The notes under the pieces: generated by a model
What the model saw: only the letters and a program-made list of their open reading frames with translations
What the model was told of the DNA's origin: nothing
Databases searched by the model: none
In this document: in pieces, positions 7,719-19,564 of the stretch
Layout: each line of letters opens with the position of its first letter
Numbering within the stretch: the first letter of the stretch is position 1
Source of the DNA: JANQRZ01 sp965214485
GTDB taxonomy: Bacteria > Bacteroidota > Rhodothermia > Rhodothermales > JANQRZ01
Assembly: GCA_965214485.1 (NCBI GenBank)
Contig: CBDCBW010000001.1
Span: forward strand, 13,627 to 77,626
Direction of reading: 5' to 3'
Length of the DNA: 64,000 bases
Made by a program: the position numbers and the translations under genes

Positions 7719-9196
7719 GCGTTGTCCTCCTCGGAGGCGGCGGTGCGGTAGGCCACGTTCGGCGTCGCGGGCGGCAGCTCGCCGTGGCCGTCGCCCACCG
7801 TGTGGTAGAAGTGCGGATCGGCCTGCGGGGTCACGCCCTTGACCTCGGCGATTGCCACCATCGGGATGAACCGGAGGAAGAGGAGGAACAGCGTGAAGAA
7901 CAGCCCGAAGGAGCCGACGAACGTCAGCACGTCCCAGACGGTCGGGCTGAAGTAGTCCCAGCTCGACGGGAGGTAGTCGCGGTGGAGGCTCGTCACCGTG
8001 ATCACGAAGCGCTCGAACCACATCCCGATGTTGGTCGTGATCGAGATGAAGAACATCAGCGGGATCGAGCGGCGGAACTTCTTCACCCAGAAGAGCTGAG
8101 GGAAGACGAGGTTGCACGTCATCATGATCCAGTACGCCCACCAGTACGGCCCCGTCGCCCGGTTGAGGAAGGCGTACTGCTCGTAGACCACCCCGGAGTA
8201 CCACGCGATGAAGAACTCCGTGATGTAGGCGAACCCGACGATGGTGCCGGTCACCAGGATGATCACGTTCATCTTCTCGAGGTGGTCCTTCGTGATGAGG
8301 TTCTCCAGGCCGTAGATCTTCCGCGCGACGATCATCAGCGTCTGCACCATCGCGAAGCCCGAGAAGATGGCCCCCGCGACGAAGTACGGCGGGAAGATCG
8401 TCGTGTGCCAGCCCGGGACGATCGAGATCGCGAAGTCGAACGAGACGACCGAGTGGACCGAGAGCACGAGCGGCGTGGCGATGCCGGCGAGGATGAGGTA
8501 GGCCTTTTCGTAGTGCCGCCAGTGGCGGTTCGAGCCGGTCCAGCCCAGCGAGAAGAACTGCATGATCTTCGCCCGCAGGAGGCGGCCCTGCTGGACGGCG
8601 CGGTCGCGGAGCGTGGCGAGGTCGGGGAGCAGGCCGACGTACCAGAAGAGCAGCGAGACCGTCCCGTAGATCGACACCGCGAAGACGTCCCACAGGAGGG
8701 GGCTCTTGAACTGCGGCCACATGTCCATCTGGTTCGGGATCGGCAGCGTCCAGTAGATCACCCACACGCGCCCGACGTGGAACGTCGGGAAGAGGAGGGC
8801 ACACGCCACCGCGAAGAGGGTCATCGCCTCGGCAGCGCGGTTGATGCTCGTCCGCCACCGCTGCCGGAACAGGAAGAGGATCGCCGAGATCAGCGTCCCG
8901 GCGTGGCCGATGCCGACCCAGAAGACGAAGTTGACGATCGGCCAGCCCCAGCCGACGGGGACGTTGTTGCCCCAGACGCCGACACCGTTCCAGACCTGGT
9001 AGGCGATGGCGAGGCCGAGAATCCCCAGCCCGCCGAGCGCGGCGGCGAAGGCGAAGTACCACCCGAGCGGCGTCGTCTTCTCCGAGTGGTGCGAGACCAG
9101 CTCGGTGATGTCGTGAAACGAGAGGTTGCCGTGAACGAGGCGCTCGTCGTCGAGGAAGTGCTCGTCGTGCTTGGCGTGGGTGAGAGTCGTTGCCAC
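7715..9196 (-). CDS. actC: Alternative complex III subunit ActC, NrfD/PsrC-like quinol-binding membrane protein
   Basis: Menaquinol-oxidising membrane subunit, 493 aa, start ATG at 9196. The hydrophilic N-terminus (1-40) includes NLSFHDITELVSHHSEKTTPLGW, followed by about ten transmembrane helices of the NrfD/PsrC fold. WVGIGHAGTLISAILFLFRQ and PFHVGRVW-like segments match the conserved polar residues near the quinone site of the family. The C-terminus is soluble. It is preceded by actB, whose Fe-S clusters accept the electrons, with 40 bp between them. Confidence 0.96.
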   Translation of the reverse strand: MATTLTHAKHDEHFLDDERLVHGNLSFHDITELVSHHSEKTTPLGWYFAFAAALGGLGILGLAIAYQVWNGVGVWGNNVPVGWGWPIVNFVFWVGIGHAGTLISAILFLFRQRWRTSINRAAEAMTLFAVACALLFPTFHVGRVWVIYWTLPIPNQMDMWPQFKSPLLWDVFAVSIYGTVSLLFWYVGLLPDLATLRDRAVQQGRLLRAKIMQFFSLGWTGSNRHWRHYEKAYLILAGIATPLVLSVHSVVSFDFAISIVPGWHTTIFPPYFVAGAIFSGFAMVQTLMIVARKIYGLENLITKDHLEKMNVIILVTGTIVGFAYITEFFIAWYSGVVYEQYAFLNRATGPYWWAYWIMMTCNLVFPQLFWVKKFRRSIPLMFFISITTNIGMWFERFVITVTSLHRDYLPSSWDYFSPTVWDVLTFVGSFGLFFTLFLLFLRFIPMVAIAEVKGVTPQADPHFYHTVGDGHGELPPATPNVAYRTAASEEDNA

Positions 9197-9236
9197 AGCG
9201 GTAGAGGCGGTGCGGGGCCGGCGGCCCTGCGGTGGG

Positions 9237-12539
<3,303 letters not shown>

Positions 12540-12613
12540 GGGCGAGGGGCTGAGGGGCGAGGCCGAGGGCTACGGGGTTCGACCCTCCAGCCCACCACCT
12601 CCAACCTCAAGAC

Positions 12614-13285
12614 TCAATAGTGGCAGGCAGAGCAGTTCTCGGGCGGGTTGATGCCCTCGGCGGCGATGCGGGCGAGGTTGGCCTCGAGGTAGGCGTCGTA
12701 GGTCTCGTCGTCCTCGCGGACGCTCTCGAGGTACCCCATCTCGGTCACGCGCTCGGGGTCGCGGAGGTGCTCCTCGGGGTTGCGGTGGCACTCGAGGCAC
12801 CACCCCATCGAGAGCGGCTCGGCGACGTAGACCACCGGCATCTGGTCGATCCGCCCGTGGCAGCTCTCGCACCCGACGCCGACGGCGATGTGGGCGTTGT
12901 GCGGGAAGCGCGCGTAGTCCGGGAGGTGCGTCACCTGCACCCACTCGACCGGCTCGCCCGTCGCCCAACTCTCGCGGACCGGCAGCAGGCTGAGGGCCTC
13001 GGTCTTGATCTGCGCGTGGCAGTTCATGCAGGTCTGCGTCGGCGGGATGTTGGCGTAGGCCGCCTGCTCGACGTGGTTGTGGCAGTACCGGCAGTCCATC
13101 CCGAGGGCCCCCACGTGGAGCGAGTGGCTGTAGGGGACGGGCTGCTCCGGCTGGTAGCCGACCTCATAGAACTCGGGCGAGAAGTAGTACCAGACGAAGG
13201 CGACGAGGAAGAGGCCGCCGCCGAACGCGCCGAGGAGCGAGAGGGCCGGCAGCGCGTTGGCCTTGCGGGGAAAGAGTTGAGCCAT
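12614..13285 (-). CDS. actA: Alternative complex III subunit ActA, pentahaem cytochrome c
   Basis: First gene of the respiratory operon; 223 aa with one N-terminal membrane anchor (about 15-36). It has exactly five c-type haem motifs in order: CRYCH, CMNCH, CESCH, CLECH and a terminal CSACH two residues before the end. This matches the ActA family, which relays electrons from ActB towards ActE or external carriers. The start ATG is at 13285. Upstream is a 457-bp gap that must contain the operon promoter. All genes from here to position 1 are on the same strand with short gaps, consistent with one transcript. Confidence 0.96.
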   Translation of the reverse strand: MAQLFPRKANALPALSLLGAFGGGLFLVAFVWYYFSPEFYEVGYQPEQPVPYSHSLHVGALGMDCRYCHNHVEQAAYANIPPTQTCMNCHAQIKTEALSLLPVRESWATGEPVEWVQVTHLPDYARFPHNAHIAVGVGCESCHGRIDQMPVVYVAEPLSMGWCLECHRNPEEHLRDPERVTEMGYLESVREDDETYDAYLEANLARIAAEGINPPENCSACHY

Positions 13286-13742
13286 CAGACGCGGGGCGTC
13301 GGGTGAGGAGGCACGGCGAAGAGGGGGCCTTCAGAGCCGGGCTGCCGAGTGGGAAGGCCGGGCGCGGACCGGCAGAGATGAAGGTAGACGGGACCCTTTG
13401 GGCTGGCATTGAAGATACCTCGAAAAGGTTTCTCGAATGGCGCAAAGGGCCTATCCACCGGCTGCACCGACCCCTCTCCCGGACCCTCCGGAACTCGGGC
13501 GTCCATGGCCCTCCCGAGCCGAAGTAGAGCTAGGCTCCGTCACGTGAATCCGGGTCCTGGCTCGGCGAGGCCCCTGAAGGGCCCTGCGGCGTTGTCCTCC
13601 TCGCCCGGTGCTACGGCATCTGGCTTGTCGGACGCCTGGCCGGGTCCCTCCAGGGTCTCTCGCTCGCCGACGGACCGACTTATGTGACAGAGCGGCCCTG
13701 CCGGCACCGATGGGCGGCCGGCCGATGGGCGGTGACGCGAGC
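13286..13742. other. Intergenic region upstream of the act operon
   Basis: 457 bp without a gene, between the actA start and the MATE stop. An AT-richer stretch at about 13405-13445 is the best place for the operon promoter. On the minus strand it contains TATCTTCA, a loose match to the Bacteroidota -7 box TAnnTTTG, but I see no well-spaced -33 partner. The MATE-proximal half is occupied by the inverted-repeat element at 13537-13690. The short open frames here lack codon bias and homology I recognise. Confidence 0.5.
13537..13690. repeat. GTCACGTGAATCCGGGTCC element, long copy
   Basis: It starts CCGTCACGTGAATCCGGGTC (13537) and ends with CTCGCCGACGGACCGAC then TTATGTGACAGAG near 13690. The two ends are imperfect inverted repeats (GTCAC...GGGTCC against GGACC...GTGAC). 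A short copy at 26993-27050 has the same two ends joined directly, lacking about 99 bp of interior (13565-13663). Both copies abut the 3' end of a gene. Confidence 0.8.
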
Positions 13743-15131
13743 CTACGCCGTCGCCTTGGCTCGCCCGACCGGCCCGGTGGCCTGCTGCCGAACGCGCCAC
13801 CGGAACCACACCGTCAGCCCGACCGCCGCCGCGCCCAGCCCGAACGTCAGCCCCCACCAGATGCCCTCGGCACCCCAGTCCAGCCCGAACCCCATCCCCA
13901 GCGCCGCCCCGAAGCCGATCCCCCAGTAGGCTACGGCTCCGACGACCATCGGTGCCCAGGTGTCCTTGAGGCCGCGGAGCGCGCCCGCCGCCGTCGCCTG
14001 CACGCCGTCGAGAATCTGGAAGACCGCCGCTATTCCCAAGAGCACGGCGGCGAAGCGTGCCACCTCCAGCTCCTCGCCGGTCACCGTGCCGAGGTAGACC
14101 CAGACCACCCACTCGGGCCGGAGCCAGAACAGCAGCGCCGCCAGCGTCATGAACGCCGCCCCCATCGCCACGCCGGTCCACCCGGCGCGCTCGGCCCCGC
14201 CCGGGTCGCCCGCGCCCGCCGCCTGGCCGACGCGGACGGTCGTCGCCAGCGCCACGCCGAGGGGGACCATGAAGGTCACGCTCGCCGCGTTGATCGCGAT
14301 CTGGTGCGCCGCCAGCGCGGCCGTCCCCAGGTTGCCGACCAGGAGGGTGGTCACGGCGAACAGCCCAGCCTCCAGCCCGAAGCTGATCCCGATGGGCCAG
14401 CCCAGCCGGAAGAGCGCGCGGAGCGCGGCGGGGTCGGGCTTCCGGAGGTGGACCAACCCGGCGCGCCGCCAAAAGTCGCGGTCGAGCCGGACGTAGAGCA
14501 GCAAACCGAGGAAGAGCACGCCCATCACGAGGGCCGAGCTCCACCCCGCCCCGACGACGCCGAGCCCCGGCCCCCCGAGCCAGCCGTACATCAGCACCCC
14601 GTTCAGCCCAGCGTTGGCGAACGCGGCGACCACCGTCACGACGAGGATCGGGCGCGGGCGGCCCAGCCCCTCGGCGAAGCCGCGCAGCGCGGCGAACCAG
14701 AGGTGCGGCAGCGTGCCCCAGAGGATCGCCCGGAGGTAGGCCGCCGAGAGCGCCGCCGTCGCCGGGTCCTGCCCGGTCCAGCGCAAGGCCGGCTCGGTGT
14801 GCCAGAGCAGGAGCATGAGCGGCACCCCGAGGAGGGTCGCCAGCCACAGCCCCTGCCGCAGCGCCCGCCCAACGAGGGCTTCGTCGCCTGCACCGACGGC
14901 CTGCGACACGGTGGGGTTAACGGCCATCACGACGCCCATGCAGACGAGCAGCAGGGAGAAGTAGACCGAGGTCGCAATCACGCCCGCCGCCATCGCTGCC
15001 GGCCCGAGGCGCCCGATCATCACCACGTCCACGAAGCCCATCGCCATCTGCGTGAGCTGCGTGAGCGCCAGGGGCACGGCGAGGGCCAGCGTGGCGCGCA
15101 CCTCGCGGCGAAGAAGGGGAAGCGAAAGCAC
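13743..15131 (-). CDS. MATE family multidrug/Na+ antiporter
   Basis: Twelve-helix inner-membrane exporter of the MATE (NorM-like) family, 462 aa, start ATG at 15131. Two homologous halves are visible: the N-terminal half carries LTQLTQMAMGFVDVVMIGRLGP and the C-terminal half SFGLEAGLFAVTTLLVGNLG with HQIAINAASVTFMVPLGVA, all family hallmarks. It probably exports cationic compounds using a Na+ or H+ gradient; the substrate cannot be inferred. It stands alone: downstream is the act operon after a 457-bp gap and upstream a divergent glycosyltransferase, so it probably has its own promoter in 15132-15569. Confidence 0.93.
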   Translation of the reverse strand: MLSLPLLRREVRATLALAVPLALTQLTQMAMGFVDVVMIGRLGPAAMAAGVIATSVYFSLLLVCMGVVMAVNPTVSQAVGAGDEALVGRALRQGLWLATLLGVPLMLLLWHTEPALRWTGQDPATAALSAAYLRAILWGTLPHLWFAALRGFAEGLGRPRPILVVTVVAAFANAGLNGVLMYGWLGGPGLGVVGAGWSSALVMGVLFLGLLLYVRLDRDFWRRAGLVHLRKPDPAALRALFRLGWPIGISFGLEAGLFAVTTLLVGNLGTAALAAHQIAINAASVTFMVPLGVALATTVRVGQAAGAGDPGGAERAGWTGVAMGAAFMTLAALLFWLRPEWVVWVYLGTVTGEELEVARFAAVLLGIAAVFQILDGVQATAAGALRGLKDTWAPMVVGAVAYWGIGFGAALGMGFGLDWGAEGIWWGLTFGLGAAAVGLTVWFRWRVRQQATGPVGRAKATA

Positions 15132-15569
15132 GGCGTCGGGGCTCCGGGATCACAAGCGGGGACGGGACACAACGACTCCGGGCGGTCCGGGTTGCGGTAA
15201 AGGCTCCCCCTCGCCAACCGGTAGCATAAGCTGCACCCGTGCCCTCGGGGTCGCGCAGCCCGGCACGGACCCCTGGCTGTTCTGCCTCTGCGTGGCCGCC
15301 GCGGCGACGTCCATCTTCCTCGGCCTCTCCATCACGAAGCAGCTCGCCGACTGGGGAGGGCCGCACCGAGGTCCGGAGCGCGCCCGGCGAGGGCTCGCCG
15401 GGCGCGCTCAGCTTTGCGCGGACCTGGGCCAGCCCGGACACCGTTTGGGGCTCCCCTCCTTCGGGCTCCCCGGCCGGCCGGACTGACGGGCGGCCGGGGT
15501 GCTCCGGGGCAGTCTCGGCCTGCTTGGCGTGGTGTGATAGTCTGGGCGGGCGTCGTATCTTGCGCCGCT
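15132..15569. other. Divergent intergenic region between MATE and glycosyltransferase genes
   Basis: 438 bp holding two strong inverted repeats (15376-15409, and CCCCGGCC/GGCCGGGG at 15468-15499). Plus-strand bases about 15240-15355 translate in one frame to a hydrophobic segment (DPWLFCLCVAAAATSIFLGL) resembling a membrane helix, but I find no start codon or ribosome site to support a gene. Promoters for both divergent genes must lie here; no clear box is visible. Confidence 0.5.
15376..15409. repeat. Perfect 16-bp inverted repeat
   Basis: GAGCGCGCCCGGCGAG (15376-15391) and CTCGCCGGGCGCGCTC (15394-15409) pair perfectly around a two-base GG centre. It is very GC-rich and followed by AGCTTTGCG. 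It lies between two divergent genes, so it does not terminate either; a DNA cruciform or protein-binding site is possible. Confidence 0.85.
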
Positions 15570-17711
15570 ATGCCCGAACCCACCTCCGCCCTGCCCCGCG
15601 CCGCCCGGCTCACGGAGCGCGTCGCCGACGTAGCCGACGTGTCGGTGATCATCGTCAACTACAACGTCCGCGAGTTCCTGGAGCAGGCGCTGGACTCGGT
15701 CGAGCGCGCCTCCGGCGGCCTCGCCGTCGAGACGTTCGTCGTCGACAACAACTCGGTCGACGGCTCGGTGGCGATGGTCCGCGAGCGCTTCCCCCACGTC
15801 CGCGTCACCGCCAACGAGGACAACGTCGGGTTCGCGCGGGCCAACAACCAGGCCATCCGCGAGGCGACGGGACGCTACCTGCTGATCCTCAACCCGGACA
15901 CGCTCGTGCAGGAGGACACCCTCCGCGCGCTCGTCGCGTTCATGGACGCGCACCCGGACGCCGGGGCCGCCGGCTGCCAGATTCTCAACCCCGACGGGAC
16001 GTTCGCCCCCGAGAGCCGCCGCGCCTTCCCGACCCCGGCGGTCGCGCTCTACCGGATGCTCGGGCTGAGCCGGCTGTTCCCGAAGAGCCGGACCTTCGGG
16101 CGCTACAACATGACGTACCTCCCACTCGGCGCGGTGTGCGAGGTGGACGCGCTCTCGGGCTCGTGCATGATGGTCCGCCGCGCCGCGCTCTACGAAGAGC
16201 GGCGCGGCGGAGGAGCGGTGGAGCCGCAGACCGGACGCAGCAACGGGGAGGGGCATCGGGCACGCTCCGCCCCCACGCCCGGCCTCCGGCCCTCGACCTC
16301 GCAGACCGGCGCAGGCCTGCTCGACGAGGAGTTCTTCATGTACGGCGAGGACCTCGACTGGTGCTTCCGCATCCAGCAGGCGGGCTGGAGGATCTACTAC
16401 ACGCCCGAGACGCAGATCGTCCACTACAAGGGCGAGTCCACGCGCAAGGGCGAGCTGCGCTACGTCCGCCTCTTCTACGGGGCGATGCTCCAGTTCGCCG
16501 AGAAGCACTTCGCCGGCAACCACTCGCGCACGCTCGCCGGGCTGATCCGGGCGGGCATCCTCGCGCGCGCCGGGCTGAGCATGGCGGCGAAGGCGCTCGC
16601 CGCGCTGGCGGTGCCGGTCCTGGACTTCGGCCTCGCGCTGCTCGTCGGGATGGTGGTGGCGCTGGGGTGGTCGGCGCAGCAGGGGGTGGCGTTCAACGCG
16701 CTCTACTATACGGCGCTCGTCCCGGCCTACGCGCTGGCCGCCGTGCTCGGCGTGGCCGCCGCCGGCGGCTACCGGCACCGGCGGCGCTACCCGGTCCAGC
16801 CGGTGCTCTCGGGCATCGGCGTGGCCTTCCTGGCGGTGACGACGTTCTCGTTCTTCGTCAAGAGCCTCGCCTTCTCGCGGGCGACGATCCTGTTCGGGTT
16901 CCTGCTCGTGGCGGTGGTGCTCACCGCGTGGCGGCTCGTCGTGGGCCGCCGCCAGGCCGGCAACCGCCGCGCCCTCCTCGTCGGCAGCGCCGGGGAGGCC
17001 GAGCGCCTCGGCGGCCTGCTCGCCCGGCGCATCGACCCGCCGCTCCGGCTCGTCGGCTTCGTCGACACGGCGGACGGGGAGGGGCCCACGGCCGTCGCCC
17101 GCCTCGGCGCGGTGCGCCACCTCCGGGACCTCGTCCGGCTCCGCGAGATCCACGACGTGATCTTCGCCGCCGACAGCCTGACCAACACGGCGATCCTCCG
17201 CCACATGCGGCGGCTGCGCGACCTGCCGGTGCAGTTCAAAATCCTCACCCAGGGCCAGGACCGCATCATCGGCAAGGCCTCGATCGACGACTTCTCGACG
17301 CCGCTGCGCGAGGCCGAGCGCTTCGTCGCCCCGCTCCGGTCGCCGCTCGCGCGGCGCGCCGTCGAGGTGCCGGTGGCGCTCCTCGGCACGGCGCTCCACC
17401 CGCTCGTGCGGCTCGCGGCGCGGCTCCGGCCGCGCGGCCGCCTGCGCCGCCTCGCCACGGCGACGGCCCGGATGCCCTCGGTCCTCGCCGGGCGGCGCGC
17501 GCTCATCGGCTACGACCCGAACCACGCGCACCCGCCGGCGGACTGGGGCCTCCACCCCGGCGTCGTCTCGATCCTCGACACCCTCGCCGCGCCCCCCACC
17601 GACATCGTCGAGGCGCACCGGGCCTACTGGTTCTACGCCCGCAACCAGTCCGCCGCGCTCGACGTCGAAATCCTCGTCCGCGCCCTGTTCCGCAAGGGTC
17701 CTGTTCCGTAA
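15570..17711 (+). CDS. GT2 glycosyltransferase fused to a degenerate polyprenyl-phosphate sugar-transferase module
   Basis: Surface-polysaccharide enzyme of 713 aa; the ATG at 15570 precedes the GT-A domain directly. Residues about 20-265 are a family 2 glycosyltransferase (SVIIVNYNVREFL, VVDNNSVDGS, LNPDT, EEFFMYGEDLDWC). Several membrane helices follow (about 345-460), then a nucleotide-binding-like region (RRALLVGSAGEAE... DRIIGKASIDDFS) as in WbaP/WcaJ-type initiators. The usual KFRSM catalytic block is missing; what remains (RRALIGYDP, ARNQSAALDVEILVRAL) resembles only the end of that domain. The GT2 domain carries an in-frame insertion of about 40 residues (16197-16316). The 3' end, including the stop, lies in a 16-bp tandem duplication. 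The C-terminal half is probably not a working sugar transferase. Confidence 0.85.
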   Translation: MPEPTSALPRAARLTERVADVADVSVIIVNYNVREFLEQALDSVERASGGLAVETFVVDNNSVDGSVAMVRERFPHVRVTANEDNVGFARANNQAIREATGRYLLILNPDTLVQEDTLRALVAFMDAHPDAGAAGCQILNPDGTFAPESRRAFPTPAVALYRMLGLSRLFPKSRTFGRYNMTYLPLGAVCEVDALSGSCMMVRRAALYEERRGGGAVEPQTGRSNGEGHRARSAPTPGLRPSTSQTGAGLLDEEFFMYGEDLDWCFRIQQAGWRIYYTPETQIVHYKGESTRKGELRYVRLFYGAMLQFAEKHFAGNHSRTLAGLIRAGILARAGLSMAAKALAALAVPVLDFGLALLVGMVVALGWSAQQGVAFNALYYTALVPAYALAAVLGVAAAGGYRHRRRYPVQPVLSGIGVAFLAVTTFSFFVKSLAFSRATILFGFLLVAVVLTAWRLVVGRRQAGNRRALLVGSAGEAERLGGLLARRIDPPLRLVGFVDTADGEGPTAVARLGAVRHLRDLVRLREIHDVIFAADSLTNTAILRHMRRLRDLPVQFKILTQGQDRIIGKASIDDFSTPLREAERFVAPLRSPLARRAVEVPVALLGTALHPLVRLAARLRPRGRLRRLATATARMPSVLAGRRALIGYDPNHAHPPADWGLHPGVVSILDTLAAPPTDIVEAHRAYWFYARNQSAALDVEILVRALFRKGPVP
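16197..16316 (+). repeat. In-frame insertion within the GT2 domain
   Basis: Between MMVRRAALYEE and GLLDEEFFMYGEDLDW, which are normally about adjacent in GT2 enzymes, lies a Gly/Arg/Pro/Ser-rich stretch of about 40 codons. CGCAGACCGG occurs at both 16225-16234 and 16300-16309, a 75-bp spaced direct repeat. It looks like a small selfish or duplicated segment tolerated in a surface loop. Borders are approximate. Confidence 0.6.
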
Positions 17712-17731
17712 AGGTCCTGTTTCGCAGAACG
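17684..17731. repeat. 16-bp tandem duplication across the glycosyltransferase stop codon
   Basis: CCTGTTCCGCAAGGGT (17684-17699), CCTGTTCCGTAAAGGT (17700-17715) and a degraded third unit CCTGTTTCGCAGAACG (17716-17731). Because 16 is not a multiple of 3, the second unit is read in another frame and supplies the stop TAA at 17709-17711. Confidence 0.9.
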
Positions 17732-17741
17732 TGATGCCTGA

Positions 17742-17775
17742 GGCGTGAGGGTGCCCGCAGCACAGGCCTCACGCC
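17742..17775. terminator. Hairpin downstream of the glycosyltransferase
   Basis: GGCGTGAGG (17742-17750) and CCTCACGCC (17767-17775) form a perfect 9-bp stem with a 16-base loop in the 122-bp gap before accA. There is no U-tract, so termination is uncertain. Confidence 0.45.
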
Positions 17776-17833
17776 GCAGCACCGGCTCCACGGCCGGCCC
17801 CCCTTACGCTCCACGTGCCCCGCCTCCTCCGCC

Positions 17834-18823
17834 ATGCACCTCCTCGATTTCGAGAAACCGCTCTACGAGCTGGAGGAGAAGCTCCGCGAGCTCCGGTCCT
17901 ACGACGCCGAGGACGGCGCGGTCGACCTCTCGCCGCAGATCGAAGCCCTCGAGGCCCGCGTCGAGAGCCTCCGCGCCTCGATCTACCAGGGCCTGACGCG
18001 CTGGCAGCGGGTCCAGCTCGCCCGGCACCCCGAGCGGCCCTACACGCTGGACTACATCAGCGGCCTCGTCCGCGGCTTCCGCGAGCTCCACGGCGACCGC
18101 CTCTTCGGCGACGACCGCGCGCTCGTCGGGGGGCTCGGGCGCTTCGAGGGCAGCCGCTGGGGCAGCCGCGACCGGACCGTCATGGTGCTCGGCCAGCAGA
18201 AGGGGCGCGACACCAAGAGCCGCAAGTTCCGCAACTTCGGGATGCCCAACCCCGAGGGCTACCGCAAGGCGCTGCGCCTGATGCGGATGGCGGCCAAGTT
18301 CGGCAAGCCGGTCGTCACGCTCCTCGACACGCCCGGCGCGTTCCCCGGCCTGGAGGCCGAGGAGCGCGGGCAGGCCGAGGCCATCGCCCGCAACCTCATG
18401 GTCATGGCCCGCCTGCCGGTCCCGATCGTCGTCGTCGTGATCGGCGAGGGGGCGTCGGGCGGCGCGCTCGGCATCGGCGTCGGCGACCGGATTCTGATGC
18501 TCGAAAACGCGTGGTACTCGGTGATCTCGCCCGAGAGCTGCTCGCAGATTCTGTGGCGCTCGTGGGACTACAAGGAGGAGGCCGCGCGCGCCCTCAGGCT
18601 CACCGCCCCGGACCTCGTCGAGCAGGGCATCGTGGACCGGATCGTGCCGGAGCCGGCGGGCGGCGCGCACCGCGACCCGCAGGCCGCTTTCGACGCCACC
18701 GGACGCGCCATCGCCGAGGCGCTCGACGCCCTCGACCGGCTCGACACGGACACCCTCCTCGCCGAGCGCCTCGCCAAGTTCGACGGCATGGGCACCGAGG
18801 CTATCGGGGCCCTGAGCGAATGA
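17834..18823 (+). CDS. accA: Acetyl-CoA carboxylase carboxyltransferase subunit alpha
   Basis: Cytosolic subunit that, with AccD, transfers the carboxyl group from biotin to acetyl-CoA to make malonyl-CoA, the first committed step of fatty-acid synthesis. 329 aa, normal for the family. The N-terminal helical region (LLDFEKPLYELEEKLREL) is followed by the crotonase-like carboxyltransferase core with TLLDTPGAFPGLEAEERGQAEAIA, IGEGASGGALGIGVGD and YSVISPESCSQILWRS. The start ATG is at 17834. It stands 122 bp after the glycosyltransferase and 92 bp before a thioesterase on the same strand. accD and the biotin subunits are not in the window. Confidence 0.97.
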   Translation: MHLLDFEKPLYELEEKLRELRSYDAEDGAVDLSPQIEALEARVESLRASIYQGLTRWQRVQLARHPERPYTLDYISGLVRGFRELHGDRLFGDDRALVGGLGRFEGSRWGSRDRTVMVLGQQKGRDTKSRKFRNFGMPNPEGYRKALRLMRMAAKFGKPVVTLLDTPGAFPGLEAEERGQAEAIARNLMVMARLPVPIVVVVIGEGASGGALGIGVGDRILMLENAWYSVISPESCSQILWRSWDYKEEAARALRLTAPDLVEQGIVDRIVPEPAGGAHRDPQAAFDATGRAIAEALDALDRLDTDTLLAERLAKFDGMGTEAIGALSE

Positions 18824-18915
18824 AGGACCGCGAGAAGGGAAGGGTCGGGAGATAGCAAGCCCTCCTTTTCCACCTCGCTCGCCCTCCTCCGGTCCGCCAA
18901 CCACCCCCTCGCCCG

Positions 18916-19359
18916 ATGGAACCCCGTCCCCCGATGGAACCCCATCCCCCGCTGGACTACGTCTATCGCCACCGAGTCCGCTACCGCGAGTGCGACCCGA
19001 TGGGCGTCGTCTACCACACGCACTACGTGGACTACTTCGAGGCGGCGCGGACCGAGGCGCTGCGCGCCCACGGGCTGGCCTACAAATCCCTCGAAGACGC
19101 GGGCGTCATCATGCCGGTGGTCGAGCTGAGCGTCCGCTACCACCGCCCGGCGCGCTACGACGACCTGCTCGACGTGGCGGTCCGCATCGAGACGCCGGGC
19201 ACGCGGGCGCGGACCGAGTACGAGATCAGGCGCGCCGGCGAAGAGATCGTGCTCGTCTCCGGCACGGTGGTGCTGTGCTTCTTCGACGCGGCTCAGGGCC
19301 GGACGGTCCGTGCCCCGCGGGTCGTGCTCGACGCCTTCGCCCGCGCCGCCGAGGCGTAG
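18916..19359 (+). CDS. Acyl-CoA thioesterase, 4HBT/YbgC-FadM type
   Basis: Hot-dog fold thioesterase of 147 aa that hydrolyses short or aromatic acyl-CoA thioesters. The active-site region reads ECDPMGVVYHTHYVDYFEAART, quoted here as ECDPMGVVYHTHY then VDYFEAART, with the catalytic Asp of the family. The first ATG (18916) is repeated 18 bp later (18934) by a small duplication of the ATGGAACCCC segment, so the start could be either. It follows accA by 92 bp and may be linked to lipid or CoA metabolism. The substrate is not predictable. Confidence 0.9.
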   Translation: MEPRPPMEPHPPLDYVYRHRVRYRECDPMGVVYHTHYVDYFEAARTEALRAHGLAYKSLEDAGVIMPVVELSVRYHRPARYDDLLDVAVRIETPGTRARTEYEIRRAGEEIVLVSGTVVLCFFDAAQGRTVRAPRVVLDAFARAAEA

Positions 19360-19564
19360 GGCGGGGGGAGTGCGGGGCGCTGGGTACCAAGCCCCGGACG
19401 CGGGTAGTATTATTCCCAATTAGATTCCGTATCAGCACCCTGGCTCGGTCTCACCGGAAAGACCGCTCAGCGCCGCCCGCCTGGCCTGGGCTCGGGATGA
19501 CCGGGGAAGCGACCTCGGCGTCTGCCCTGCCTCCTCCTCTTTCGCTCCTTGCCCTCCCGGCTCC

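Noticed and set aside
15240..15486. Possible small membrane protein with DPWLFCLCVAAAATSIFLGL
   Set aside because: The hydrophobic segment is suggestive, but there is no start codon with a ribosome site, and the rest of the frame is low-complexity and crosses two inverted repeats.
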